Below the pieces are notes generated by a model that saw nothing but the letters and a program-made list of their open reading frames with translations, searched no databases and had not been told where the DNA came from. A DNA stretch of 64,000 bases from Serratia fonticola (lineage in GTDB: Bacteria > Pseudomonadota > Gammaproteobacteria > Enterobacterales > Enterobacteriaceae): positions 2,046,001 to 2,110,000 of the forward strand of contig NZ_VFMK01000001.1 in assembly GCF_006715025.1 (NCBI RefSeq), given 5' to 3'. The translations under genes and the position numbers were made by a program. Positions 52,969 through 62,618 of the stretch are shown here, piece by piece (position 1 is the stretch's first letter; each line of letters opens with the position of its first letter).

Positions 52969-53514
52969 ATGAAATTTTACAACACCAAAACTACCCTGCT
53001 GGCTGCTGTTATCGGTATGACGTTTGCTGGCTCTGCCTTGGCAGCTGATGGCACCATTACAATCAATGGCACCATTACCGATACCACTTGCGATATCGCA
53101 GTCAACAATCAGTCTAAAAACGCAACGGTAACGCTGCCAACCGTTTCTACTTCTGCGCTGGCCTCCGTAGGGGCAACGGCGGGTACAAGTACCTTCGCCA
53201 TCGTGCTGAACAATTGCACTGGCGCGACATTGAATACTGCAACCACTTTCTTTGAAGCGGGTGACTACGTTGATCAAAGCTCCGGCCGCCTGAACAATTC
53301 AGACTCAGGTACGGCGACCGGTGTTCAGATTGAACTGCTTAACGCCATGCAGAGCAAAATCATGGTGGGGAGTGATTTTAATCAGGGCGATGTACCTACC
53401 ACGATCTCTAGCGGCAGTGGTGTTATGAACTATTTCGCTCGTTACTATGCCAGTGGAAATGTTACGCCAGGGACGGTCAACACCCAGGTGGATTACACCA
53501 TCATCTACCTGTAA
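52969..53514 (+). CDS. fimbrial major subunit
   Basis: A 181-residue pilin: signal peptide (MKFYNTKTTLLAAVIGM, cleaved near ALA-ADG), the paired cysteines of type 1 pilins (TTCDIAVNN and LNNCTGAT), and the C-terminal beta strand with penultimate tyrosine-type ending (VDYTIIYL) used in donor-strand exchange. First structural gene of the operon. The Shine-Dalgarno is weak (GGAA far upstream). Confidence 0.92.
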   Translation: MKFYNTKTTLLAAVIGMTFAGSALAADGTITINGTITDTTCDIAVNNQSKNATVTLPTVSTSALASVGATAGTSTFAIVLNNCTGATLNTATTFFEAGDYVDQSSGRLNNSDSGTATGVQIELLNAMQSKIMVGSDFNQGDVPTTISSGSGVMNYFARYYASGNVTPGTVNTQVDYTIIYL

Positions 53515-53568
53515 GGCAGTCATCTGCGGGGTGGGGCCAGCCTCACCCCTTCTTGGAGGGTAGCATCC

Positions 53569-54336
53569 ATGCTCAATAAAATGCTTATGGTTTCCACAAT
53601 GACTTTGGCGCTGGCATGGACCGCTGCCGCTCAGGCTGGCGTTGTCATTAACGCCACTCGCATTATTTACAATGAAAAGAGTGGAGAGGCCATTGCGCAA
53701 TTGCGTAATCAAGGTAAAAGCCCGGTTCTGGTTCAGTCATGGTTGGATAACGGTGACGCCAAATCAAAACCTGATACCGTTAAAGTTCCCTTTACGCTGA
53801 CACCGCCTGTTGCCCGTATCGATCCTGGAAAAGGGCAGGCACTGCGTATTGTGCGTACCGGCGGTGGGTTACCAAGTAATCGTGAATCACTGCTGTGGCT
53901 CAACGTTTTGGAAATTCCGCCGAAGGCTACCCAGGAGATGGCAGCGGGTGACAACCTGATGCAGTTCTCTTTCCGCACCCGCATCAAAATGTTTTATCGG
54001 CCGGATAACCTGCCGATGAGCCCGGCTCAGGCCTACGAGAAGCTGGATCTGAGTTTAAGACGAGGAGCTGCGGGGTATGAAATCGTCGCCAGGAACCCAT
54101 CACCTTATTACCTCACTTTCCGCCAGATTGAAGTGCGCAGCGCCAAAAACGCGCCGATATTAGGCGATCTGGGTAAAACACAGGAAAGGATGGTTGCGCC
54201 ATTTGGCGAACTGGCAATGAAGGTGCAAGGAATGAAATCTGCACCGGCAGGCGTAAAAGCGTTTTACAGCCTGATAGATGATTTCGGTGGAGATAATAAA
54301 AATGAGCGGACGTTGGCGGGCAATAGTAAACCTTGA
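53569..54336 (+). CDS. periplasmic fimbrial chaperone 1
   Basis: A 255-residue PapD-like chaperone: signal peptide (cleaved near AQA-GVV), N-terminal domain with TRIIYNEKSGEAIAQLRNQGKSPVLVQSW and the P-P-x-x-R-I motif (TPPVARIDPGKGQALRIVRTG), the family signature ESLLWLNVLEIPP, and RTRIKMFYRP. It folds and caps pilin subunits. Its 3' end overlaps the usher start by 35 bases. Confidence 0.93.
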   Translation: MLNKMLMVSTMTLALAWTAAAQAGVVINATRIIYNEKSGEAIAQLRNQGKSPVLVQSWLDNGDAKSKPDTVKVPFTLTPPVARIDPGKGQALRIVRTGGGLPSNRESLLWLNVLEIPPKATQEMAAGDNLMQFSFRTRIKMFYRPDNLPMSPAQAYEKLDLSLRRGAAGYEIVARNPSPYYLTFRQIEVRSAKNAPILGDLGKTQERMVAPFGELAMKVQGMKSAPAGVKAFYSLIDDFGGDNKNERTLAGNSKP

Positions 54337-56854
54337 GTGGTGCCCACCATTTCTCAATTTTGTTTTTATCGCGGGTGTTATTCTACTGACACCCGCAACG
54401 TTGGCCTATGCGGAAGATTCAGACGCGATAGAGTTCAATGAGTCCTTTCTGCGTTCCTCTGTTGATGTCAGACAATTCTCCAGCGGTAACCCGGTTACTC
54501 CTGGGGTTCACCGTATCGATCTCTACCTGAACGATCAATGGAAGGGGCGGCAGGACGTTAATTTCTCTTTACCCTCGCGAGAAACCCATGTTGCCCGTCC
54601 GTGTTACAACCTGAAATTGCTGAGTGCTTTCGACATTGCGCTGGATAAGCTCAGTAAAGAAGTACTGGCGCGCCTGCAGCAAGGGGAGCAGTGCAGTGAT
54701 TTGAGTGAGTTGGTACCCGGTGCAGAGGCAGATTTTGACAGTGGCGGCCAGCGGCTGGATGTTCGCGCTCCACAGGTTTTGCTGCAACATGAAGCGCGTG
54801 GCTATGTCAGTCCAGAACTGTGGGACAACGGCATTACGGCCGCGACGCTGCAATACGATTACAACGCTTATCGTGCCGATCATTCCGGTGCCGCGGCACA
54901 AAGCAACCAGTTTCTGGGGTTGCGCGGCGGGCTTAACTGGGATGTATGGCGCCTGCGCTATCGGGCCTCTACCAACTGGAATGACGAGCAGGGCTTCCGT
55001 TATCAAAGCGATCAGACCTATCTGGAGAGGCCGTTGGTTGACTGGCGCAGCCGGTTGGTCCTTGGCCAATCGACTACCGATGGTCAAGTGTTCGACAGCG
55101 TTGGCTTTATGGGGGCACAGATAAGTTCTGACGATCGTATGTACAGCGATTCCCAGCGTGGCTTTGCCCCGGTGGTGCGTGGTATCGCCAATACTAACGC
55201 CTTGGTGCGCGTCAGCCAGCGTGGTACTCAGATCTATGAAACCACCGTGCCGCCGGGGCCATTCGTTATTGACGATCTCTACCCTACCGGCAGCGGCGGC
55301 GATCTGTTGGTGACGGTAACCGAGGCCGACGGTACCGAACGTAGTTTTACCGTGACCTATGCCTCCATTGCCGAACTGTTGCGTCCCGGCGTGACTCACT
55401 ATTCCTTGATGGCGGGCAAGTATCGTAATAACGCGCTGAATGAAGAGCCGGCTATTGCGATGGGGACTTTGCGGCACGGCTTTACCAACTTGCTTACGGG
55501 TTATACCGGCGTGATCGGTGCAGAAGGCTATGTGGCCGCTTCCGGTGGTTTGGCTTTCAATACTGATTTTGGCGCGCTGTCGGTGGATGTTACTCAGGCG
55601 CAGACGCAGTTTGAAAATCGCCCTGGCGAACAGGGGCAGAGTTTGCGTTTCACCTATGCCAAGATTTTGCCGGTGGTGGATACCAATATCACCTTGGCCA
55701 GCTACCGTTATTCCAGCTCGGGATTTTATAACGTTGATGACGCCATGATGCTGCGCGATCGTGACAGGTACGACAGCAGCTTTGATTCCTACACCACCTG
55801 GAAACGCCGCAACCGCTTCCAGATTAACGCTTCTCAGTCTCTGCCTGAGGGGTTTGGCTCTGTTTCTTTGAATGCCAGCGTGCAGGATTATTGGGACCAT
55901 AATGAAACCGATAGCGAATATCAGCTCAGTTATAACAATCATTATAAGAAGCTCAATTACTCGGTTAATTTTGCCCGTAGCCGCAATGTGATCACCGGAG
56001 GGTGGGACAACAAAGCCATGTTAACGCTGTCGATCCCATTAGGATCCAGCGAACGCGCCCCTTATCTGACCAGCAGCTATGTTCAGCAAAAGGATCACCA
56101 GGGCCTGCAGAACTCGTTATCCGGCAGCCTGGGGGAGGATCGTCAGTACAATTACAGTGCGTTTACCAACTACGACTATTATAAAAATAACGGCAACACG
56201 GTCAGCGGTGGCGTTAATGGGGCGTGGGCTTCACCTTATGCCACCGTGGGGGGCAGCCTTTCTGCCGGTCAGGGTTATCAGCAATACGGTGCCACGATGT
56301 CTGGTGGCGTGGTGGCTTACAGTGGCGGAGTGGTCTTTACGCCGATGCTGGGTGAAACCTCTGCCATCGTTGAGGCGGAGAATGCCAAAGGGGCTCGCGT
56401 CACCAACTACAGTGGATTACGTTTGGATAAAAGCGGCAAAGCCGTGGTGCCTTATCTCAGCCCTTATCGGCAGAATACCGTTGAGCTGGATCCGAAAGGG
56501 CTTTCCCGTGACGTAGAGCTGAAGTACACCAGCCAGAACATTGCGCCTACCGCAGGGGCGGTCGGGCTGTTGCGTTATGAAACTGAAAGTGGCTATTCGG
56601 TTTTGGTGACGGTGCGAAATGTATCTGATGAGCCATTACCCTTTGGTGCGAGCGTGACCGATGAACAACAACATAGCGTTGGATACATCGCCCAGGCAGG
56701 AGAAGGTTTATTACGGGTGAGTAAGGCCAAGGGCCAACTGACGGTGAAATGGGGGGAAGGGGCAGGTGAAAGCTGCCGGTTCAACTATCAACTGCCGGTT
56801 TCCACGCCTGAAGGTGAGCGTGACTATCGCCGATTGGATGCGGTATGCCAATGA
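54302..56854 (+). CDS. outer-membrane fimbrial usher
   Basis: An 850-residue FimD/PapC-family usher that assembles and secretes the fimbria. Visible: signal peptide, N-terminal chaperone-binding domain (FNESFLRSS, C-terminal pair of cysteines around RPCYNLKLL and GEQCSDL), the plug region (VRGIANTNALVRVSQRGTQIYETTVPPGPFVIDDLYPTGSGG in part), barrel repeats and C-terminal domain ending in a Cys pair (ESCRFNY, DAVCQ). The start at 54302 (GGTGGAG upstream) lies inside the chaperone gene. Confidence 0.94.
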   Translation: MSGRWRAIVNLEWCPPFLNFVFIAGVILLTPATLAYAEDSDAIEFNESFLRSSVDVRQFSSGNPVTPGVHRIDLYLNDQWKGRQDVNFSLPSRETHVARPCYNLKLLSAFDIALDKLSKEVLARLQQGEQCSDLSELVPGAEADFDSGGQRLDVRAPQVLLQHEARGYVSPELWDNGITAATLQYDYNAYRADHSGAAAQSNQFLGLRGGLNWDVWRLRYRASTNWNDEQGFRYQSDQTYLERPLVDWRSRLVLGQSTTDGQVFDSVGFMGAQISSDDRMYSDSQRGFAPVVRGIANTNALVRVSQRGTQIYETTVPPGPFVIDDLYPTGSGGDLLVTVTEADGTERSFTVTYASIAELLRPGVTHYSLMAGKYRNNALNEEPAIAMGTLRHGFTNLLTGYTGVIGAEGYVAASGGLAFNTDFGALSVDVTQAQTQFENRPGEQGQSLRFTYAKILPVVDTNITLASYRYSSSGFYNVDDAMMLRDRDRYDSSFDSYTTWKRRNRFQINASQSLPEGFGSVSLNASVQDYWDHNETDSEYQLSYNNHYKKLNYSVNFARSRNVITGGWDNKAMLTLSIPLGSSERAPYLTSSYVQQKDHQGLQNSLSGSLGEDRQYNYSAFTNYDYYKNNGNTVSGGVNGAWASPYATVGGSLSAGQGYQQYGATMSGGVVAYSGGVVFTPMLGETSAIVEAENAKGARVTNYSGLRLDKSGKAVVPYLSPYRQNTVELDPKGLSRDVELKYTSQNIAPTAGAVGLLRYETESGYSVLVTVRNVSDEPLPFGASVTDEQQHSVGYIAQAGEGLLRVSKAKGQLTVKWGEGAGESCRFNYQLPVSTPEGERDYRRLDAVCQ

Positions 56855-56865
56855 ACAGGAAAACG

Positions 56866-57984
56866 ATGATGACACAACAGCACAGTTCATACCGTTGTTC
56901 ACCGCTGCAGCGGTGGCGTATTTGGTTTCAGGGATTGGGCTTGCTGCTGATGTTGGGCTACGGTGGCTCGGCCAGCGCCGAGGGGGTGTTCGATAGCTGT
57001 GCACGTAACAGCGGTTATTATCAGTTCTTCGATACTGCAACCATTGAGATTGGTAAAGATAGCGCCGTTGGCGATGTGATAGGCCCCTGGATCGGTTCCA
57101 ATAACGCTACCGCCTGGAATTGCACGCCGAACAGCAACTACCAGCAACCGGTGCAGTTCAGCGTACAAGGCTATCCGCCTTATACCACGCGCAACACCAT
57201 CGTAGTCGATGGACAAACTTACATGCTGTATAACACCACGGTAAAAACGGGCCTGGGTTATATCGTTCGCTGGCGCTTTACCCTAAATGGGAAGACTACC
57301 GCGTGGCAACCGCTGACCATTGCCACTGGGGGGCAGCAGACCCACGCCGAGTCAATCATCATGAATTACAATGCCGGCACCCGATTTTACCTGGGCGTGG
57401 ATGCTCAGGTTCGCTTTGTTAAAACCACTACCGGTTTGACCAGCGGCGCGATACCGCTTTTCGATCCTATTTATCTTCGCCATCTGCAGACCTATAACGG
57501 CAACTCTGCAGTGGGCGATCTTACCTACATGATTGCCCAGTTTAAAAGCGGTGGGACAATTGCCAGCGGTGGTACCTGTACGACGCCCAACGTCAACGTC
57601 GATCTGCCTGAGGCCAGCGTCGGTGAGTTTTCCGGGGTAGGTTCTGTGGCAGGGCGCAAGGCGTTTGATCTGGCGTTCAATCAGTGCCCGGCAGGCTTAT
57701 CGAGTATCGGTTACAGTTTTGCGGCTACGACGCAAGTACTTGATGCGACGCAGGGGGTTGTCGCACCGAATGCGACCTCTACGGCATCAGGGGTGGGGAT
57801 CCAGTTACTGCGTGGCAACAATACGCCGGTGACCTTCGGCACCGTTTATCTGTTGGATAACTATGATGCGACGGCAAAAGCCAACTACAGGGTACCGATG
57901 CAGGCTGGGCTGTTTCAAACCGGCAAATCGGTCACTGCGGGCAGCGTTAACACCGCTATCACTTTTACCCTGAACTATAAGTAG
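56866..57984 (+). CDS. fimbrial tip adhesin
   Basis: A two-domain adhesin of about 372 residues: signal peptide (cleaved near SASA-EGV), a lectin-like N-terminal domain (about 40-230) of no recognised type, and a C-terminal pilin domain (CTTPNVNVDLPEASVGEF, NQCPAG, ending ITFTLNYK) that docks onto the fimbria. The start at 56866 follows AGGA; in-frame ATGs at 56845 and 56851 overlap the usher end. Receptor unknown. Confidence 0.85.
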   Translation: MMTQQHSSYRCSPLQRWRIWFQGLGLLLMLGYGGSASAEGVFDSCARNSGYYQFFDTATIEIGKDSAVGDVIGPWIGSNNATAWNCTPNSNYQQPVQFSVQGYPPYTTRNTIVVDGQTYMLYNTTVKTGLGYIVRWRFTLNGKTTAWQPLTIATGGQQTHAESIIMNYNAGTRFYLGVDAQVRFVKTTTGLTSGAIPLFDPIYLRHLQTYNGNSAVGDLTYMIAQFKSGGTIASGGTCTTPNVNVDLPEASVGEFSGVGSVAGRKAFDLAFNQCPAGLSSIGYSFAATTQVLDATQGVVAPNATSTASGVGIQLLRGNNTPVTFGTVYLLDNYDATAKANYRVPMQAGLFQTGKSVTAGSVNTAITFTLNYK

Positions 57985-57991
57985 AGCGACT

Positions 57992-58783
57992 ATGGCAGCG
58001 TTTAATCGTAGTAGCCTAACCGTGAAGCCTTGGTGGCTGAGTGCCGTGATGCTGGCGGTTCTATTTGCCTTCCTCATTCTGTTACCCGCAGTGCATGCCG
58101 AAATCTACCTGGGTACAACGCGTTTGATTGTCAATGCCCAAGATAAAGAGGCGACGCTGCGGGTCAGCAATGAGGGGCAAGCCCCGGTTTTGCTGCAAAT
58201 CTGGCTAGATACCGGTGACAGTGAAGCAGCCCCTGAAAAAATTGCCACGCCATTCACCGTTGCGCCGCCTATCCTGCGTCTGGATGGCAAGCGCTCACAG
58301 CGCTTGAGGGTCTTGTTTACGGGCAGAGGTACGCCTTTGCCCGCCGATCGAGAATCGGTCTTTTGGCTAAACGTGTTGGAGATCCCGCAGAAAGTGACCA
58401 GCAAAACGGCCAGCCAGGTGCAAATGGCGTTTAGAACCCGCATCAAATTATTCTATCGGCCTCAGGCATTATTAGGCATCAGCACTACCCATATTCAGGA
58501 ACAACTGCGTTTTCGTCTGGTAAAACAGGCGAGCGGCCCGGTGGTGATGGTCAGTAATCCCACGCCTTTCCACCAGACGTTGCTCGAAATCTCTCTGGGG
58601 CGCGATAAAAATCAGCTTGTAGCTACGCTAACGCCAGAAAATGGCATGGTTGCCCCCAGAGGGCAGGCAGATTTTGCCCTGAAGCAAACAAAGGGAATGG
58701 TTGGGGCCGGTATGAAGGTGTTTTACTCGGTACTTGATGATTTTGGTTCAGTCGTGATGGCTGAGCAAACTTTGCAGCCATAG
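57992..58783 (+). CDS. periplasmic fimbrial chaperone 2
   Basis: A second PapD-like chaperone, 263 residues, last in the operon. It keeps RLIVNAQDKEATLRVSNEG, APPILRLDGKRSQRLRVLFTG, ESVFWLNVLEIPQ and RTRIKLFYRP. It is clearly diverged from chaperone 1, so it may serve the adhesin that directly precedes it (gap 7 bases). Its N-terminus is a long hydrophobic signal ending VHA-EIY. Confidence 0.92.
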   Translation: MAAFNRSSLTVKPWWLSAVMLAVLFAFLILLPAVHAEIYLGTTRLIVNAQDKEATLRVSNEGQAPVLLQIWLDTGDSEAAPEKIATPFTVAPPILRLDGKRSQRLRVLFTGRGTPLPADRESVFWLNVLEIPQKVTSKTASQVQMAFRTRIKLFYRPQALLGISTTHIQEQLRFRLVKQASGPVVMVSNPTPFHQTLLEISLGRDKNQLVATLTPENGMVAPRGQADFALKQTKGMVGAGMKVFYSVLDDFGSVVMAEQTLQP

Positions 58784-59102
58784 CCTATTGAAACGTCTAA
58801 CATCGACAGCTCACTGAGATGGCTTGCGGGTTTAATGGTAAAGCAGCTAACGGCGCCAGCGTATTAGGGATTGATGATGTTTATGATTCGCGCCATGTAG
58901 AATAAATTTTGAAAATGTATGTTGTTTGTTCACACTTCAAGCTACAAAGTGCACACTTTTGTTCATTTTTACGACGCACCGCACAGATGGTGTACTTTTT
59001 CTGACCTCCGGGTGTATTCTGGATCAGATAGCTCAGTAAATGAACTATCGATATCTTGATTGTAGCACGTCGTTTTTATTGTGAAACGTTCAGGAGGAGG
59101 CT
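58784..59102. other. intergenic region after the fimbrial operon
   Basis: 319 bases without a gene. It holds related CACACTT words (TTCACACTT near 58929 and GTGCACACTT near 58951) and a good Shine-Dalgarno (CAGGAGGAGG) at the end for the 69-residue gene. No terminator for the fimbrial operon was recognised. Confidence 0.4.
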
Positions 59103-59312
59103 ATGAAAACCTTGGAAAAGTGTTATGTGTATGCTAAGAACACGAGCAACATGGATTTTCTCGCTTCTACGGTGGCATTCTTAGAGTTCCAGGGACGTAA
59201 CGTCGATGCTAAAGCCGTGGCGGGTAATATGTCACGCGAACAGAGCGATAGTTTCTTCAAACGGCTCAACCACTATCGTTCTATTTATAAAAAGCAGACA
59301 GAGCCTGCATAA
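59103..59312 (+). CDS. small hypothetical protein, unrecognised
   Basis: A 69-residue, basic, soluble protein (MKTLEKCYVYAKNTSNMDFL..., ending KKQTEPA) with a strong GGAGGAGG ribosome site and its own terminator, so it is probably real. It looks mostly helical; one cysteine. I do not recognise the family. Its position after a fimbrial operon is typical of small regulators, but nothing in the sequence proves that role. Confidence 0.7.
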   Translation: MKTLEKCYVYAKNTSNMDFLASTVAFLEFQGRNVDAKAVAGNMSREQSDSFFKRLNHYRSIYKKQTEPA

Positions 59313-59320
59313 CGCATCTT

Positions 59321-59349
59321 AAAGCCTCGAGGATTCGGGGCTTTTTTTC
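59321..59349 (+). terminator. terminator of the small gene
   Basis: AAAGCCTCGA-ggat-TCGGGGCTTT (one G-T pair) followed by TTTT, 8 bases after the stop. Confidence 0.88.
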
Positions 59350-59390
59350 ACAGAGGAAAATGCCGGTGCCCATCGGACACCGGCCAGGGG

Positions 59391-60713
59391 TTAGCGAAGT
59401 TCTGGCCAGTAATCTTTGTTGGCTTCAATCAGATCGTCAAGAATCGCTTTGGCAACCGAGGCGCTGGGTACCGTTTTAGAGAGCGTAATCGCCTGCCACA
59501 GTTTTTGGTAACTGTGTTGTTCCCAGGCATCCACCACCAGTTTTTCCACCGCAACCTGTTGGCTCATCAAACCTTTCTGGAAGTGCGGGATATTGCCGAC
59601 CACCAGTGGCTCTGGCCCGTTCGTGCCGACCAGACAAGGGATCTCCACCATCGCCTCCGGGTCGAAATTATTGATGGCACCGTTGTTTGGCACGATAAGC
59701 AACATACGTTCCTGAGTGTTAAAGGCGATGGCGGTGGCCAAATCGACAATATAGGAAGCGTGTTCATCAATCTCGAGTTCACCGGCAGAGGCCTTGCCCG
59801 CCTGAATGATGGCATGGCAGGAACCAAATACCTGTTTCTCACGGTGCTCCATTACCTCATTAGCCCTGGTATGCTGCGGATTGGCATGCTCTACCACGTA
59901 ATCCGGGAACAGATAGTATTTGAGATAAGTGTTGGGGAAAGTATCGGGGTCCAATGCCCAGACATCTTTGGCTTTGGCAAAGGTATCGTTCCAACTGGCT
60001 TCGGTCCCATGATCGTCACTGGGGGGCACATAGCCAAATTTAGCCACATGTTCGCGGATTTTAGGCATTAAATCATTACCGTCCAGATCTTCGATGGCGG
60101 TCCACCAACCGAAGTGATTCAGACCATAGTAACGGGTGCGCATCTGTTTACGGTCTTTCAACCCGGCAATCTGCGCCATTCGGCCCTCAATGCCAATCGG
60201 CATGTCACAGATGTTGAGGATTTTTGCGTGTGGGCGCAGACGGCGTGTGGCTTCGGCGACAATCGCCGCAGGGTTTGAGTAATTAAGCATCCAGGCGTTG
60301 GGCGAGTATTGCTCCATATAATCGACGATCTCCAGCACGCCACCTATCGAACGCATGCCATAGGCGATACCGCCCGGGCCGCAGGTTTCCTGGCCGACAA
60401 CGCCATGGTTCAGCGGGATTTTTTCATCCTTTTCCCGCATGGGATATTTACCGACCCGGATATGTGCCATGACAAAATCGACATCGCTAAAAGCGGTCTG
60501 TGGATCGGTGCTGTAGCTGAAATCAATTTCCGGCGCTTGTTCTTGCAGAATGATTTTGCAGGCCTCGGCAATCGTCTCCTGACGTGCGCCGTCATTATCA
60601 TAAAATTTAATGGCCCGTAGCGGGAAACGGTGCTGATTGGCCAATAACATCAAGACAATGCCGGGCGTAAAGGTACTGCCACCACCGGCTACAACTACTG
60701 AGAATTTTTTCAT
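59391..60713 (-). CDS. aglA: 6-phospho-alpha-glucosidase (GH4)
   Basis: Hydrolyses phosphorylated alpha-glucosides (maltose, sucrose-isomer phosphates) in the cytoplasm, using NAD+ and a divalent metal. The 440 residues have the nucleotide-binding GGGSTFTPGIV, the metal cysteine and histidine in NICDMPIG and YGLNHFGWW, and GQETCGPGGIAYGMRS. It is close to Klebsiella AglA. It overlaps the preceding PTS gene by four bases. Confidence 0.92.
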   Translation of the reverse strand: MKKFSVVVAGGGSTFTPGIVLMLLANQHRFPLRAIKFYDNDGARQETIAEACKIILQEQAPEIDFSYSTDPQTAFSDVDFVMAHIRVGKYPMREKDEKIPLNHGVVGQETCGPGGIAYGMRSIGGVLEIVDYMEQYSPNAWMLNYSNPAAIVAEATRRLRPHAKILNICDMPIGIEGRMAQIAGLKDRKQMRTRYYGLNHFGWWTAIEDLDGNDLMPKIREHVAKFGYVPPSDDHGTEASWNDTFAKAKDVWALDPDTFPNTYLKYYLFPDYVVEHANPQHTRANEVMEHREKQVFGSCHAIIQAGKASAGELEIDEHASYIVDLATAIAFNTQERMLLIVPNNGAINNFDPEAMVEIPCLVGTNGPEPLVVGNIPHFQKGLMSQQVAVEKLVVDAWEQHSYQKLWQAITLSKTVPSASVAKAILDDLIEANKDYWPELR

Positions 60714-62332
60714 GATACCGCCTCCGTCATGGATGTTGTTTCGCGAGTAGAAAGGTTTTTCATCAGGTCTTCGATCTGGTCCCTGACTTGGGGAACATGC
60801 AGGCCAACAATCACCTGAATGCCATTGCCGTTGCGCACGACACCGTGTGCTCCCAACGTTTTGAATGCTTCATCGCTTTGTGTCAGCGCCATATCCGCCA
60901 AGGTGATGCGCAAGCGTGTGGCACAGTTGTTGACGCAGACAATATTGCTATTGCCACCAAGGGCGTGCAGAAAACCGGCAGCCTGATCGTTTTTATCGCT
61001 TTGGCTGGCGACCGCCGTGGTCTGTTTACGGGCCGCCTGATAATCCGCCTTGCTGTAAAGCCTGATTTCGCTCTCTTCACGGCCCGGCGTTTTTAGATTA
61101 AGGCGTAGGATCAGGGCACGGAAAATAACGAAATAGATTGCGGTGAAGGTGATACCTAATCCAATTTGAGTGACCATCATTGAGGCGTGGTTATGGAACA
61201 TGGGGATCCAGTTCTGTGGCAGAAACTGATCCAGCAAGCCGCCCCCCATATTGCCCACGACTCCGCAGAGATACATGACCGTTGCCATGGTGGCGGCCAG
61301 AATGGCATGCACCGCAAACAGCAGCGGTGAGATAAACAGGAAGGTAAATTCCAGGGGCTCGGTAATGCCCACCAACATCGCTGTAAGGGTTGCCGGGATC
61401 AGTAAGCCTGCCACTTTGACGCGATTTTCGGCGGCGGCGGTGAAGTATAACGCCAGGGCAATGCCTACCGAACCAAACACCTTGGCGTTACCGTGTAGCG
61501 CAAACCCCCCTTCGGGGAACAGCGTTTTTAAGGGTTCCGTGCTTTGACTGAACGCTTGCAGATGTTGTGCCCAATAAACCTGAATACCGCCTTCCACAGC
61601 CGCAGGGCCGTAGATGAATGGACCATAGACAAAATGGTGTAGCCCGGTCGGGATCAGGATGCGTTCAAGAAAGGTGTAAATCCAGACGCCAAGCGCGCCG
61701 GCACCGCGAAGGAAAACCTGCAGGGATTCAATACCCAACTGCACTTTTGGCCAGCCTAGCAAGGTTAGCCAGGCACAGGGAATCATCACCATGAAAGCGA
61801 TAATCACCACAAAAGACGTTCCCTGAAAAATACCCAGAAATACCGGCAGCGCTTTACCAAAATAGCGGTTGTGGATAGCCGTGACCAATCCTGAGATCAT
61901 GATTGCACCAATAATGCTGGTATCAAGCGTTTTTATTCCGGCAATCAGGGTTAAACCGCTACCGGCATCAGGTGGCACACTGAAATCCACACCAAAAAAT
62001 GGCCCCCAGGTGGTGCCCATGGCATTGATAAAATAGTTCCAGGTCAGAAAGCTGACCAATACTGCCAGGCAGGCTCGTCCCGGTGCCTGTTTAGCCAGGC
62101 CAATGGGCAAGCCGATGGCAAAAATAAGCGGCATATTGCGAAAAACCGTCCAACCGCCTTCTTCGATGATATAGACGATCTGGGCAAATAAGTGATTAGG
62201 ATCGGTAAGCGCTTCACCGACAAACAGCGGGTTGCGTAACATGATGGCAATACCGACCACGATGCCCGCGAATGGAAATAGCAGAACAGGGGTAAACATT
62301 GCTCCACCGAAACGTTGTATTTGACTGAGCAT
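60710..62332 (-). CDS. aglB: PTS alpha-glucoside permease, EIICB
   Basis: Imports and phosphorylates alpha-glucosides. The 540-residue protein has an EIIC membrane domain (about 1-425; TGLHHFVYGPF, GITEPLEFTFLF) and a C-terminal EIIB domain with the phospho-cysteine in VNNCATRLR (Cys 470). No EIIA domain is present, so a separate EIIA (such as Crr) must serve. The start at 62332 follows GAGGAT. First gene of the operon; divergent from the GntR gene. Confidence 0.92.
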   Translation of the reverse strand: MLSQIQRFGGAMFTPVLLFPFAGIVVGIAIMLRNPLFVGEALTDPNHLFAQIVYIIEEGGWTVFRNMPLIFAIGLPIGLAKQAPGRACLAVLVSFLTWNYFINAMGTTWGPFFGVDFSVPPDAGSGLTLIAGIKTLDTSIIGAIMISGLVTAIHNRYFGKALPVFLGIFQGTSFVVIIAFMVMIPCAWLTLLGWPKVQLGIESLQVFLRGAGALGVWIYTFLERILIPTGLHHFVYGPFIYGPAAVEGGIQVYWAQHLQAFSQSTEPLKTLFPEGGFALHGNAKVFGSVGIALALYFTAAAENRVKVAGLLIPATLTAMLVGITEPLEFTFLFISPLLFAVHAILAATMATVMYLCGVVGNMGGGLLDQFLPQNWIPMFHNHASMMVTQIGLGITFTAIYFVIFRALILRLNLKTPGREESEIRLYSKADYQAARKQTTAVASQSDKNDQAAGFLHALGGNSNIVCVNNCATRLRITLADMALTQSDEAFKTLGAHGVVRNGNGIQVIVGLHVPQVRDQIEDLMKNLSTRETTSMTEAVS

Positions 62333-62618
62333 TTTCAAATCCTCATGTGACAACCGAAAGGGGAATGACTTTGTTTTTTTATGTTGGTCTGGGAATGAGA
62401 GTAAGAAGCTGGGGGGCACTTAGCTTGGTCGGTTGTAGCGATTCGTGATCGCTTTCATGGTTTTTCTGTGAGCAAAGTTGTCTACTTTTATTACTATTTC
62501 TATACACTCTGATTTTGTGCGCGAAATCTTGTTTGTTATTGAACAGATAATTGATTGTTTTAAGGCATATTTATAAATACATCCACAACTCGCCGTTTTG
62601 TCTTAAAGAGGTCTACTG

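Noticed and set aside
54569..55942. 457-codon open frame on the minus strand
   Set aside because: Antisense to the usher gene, no family features, no ribosome site; a shadow of the coding strand.
62333..62618. GntR operator palindrome
   Set aside because: Several TCTAC-like words occur, but no symmetric site convincing enough to report.
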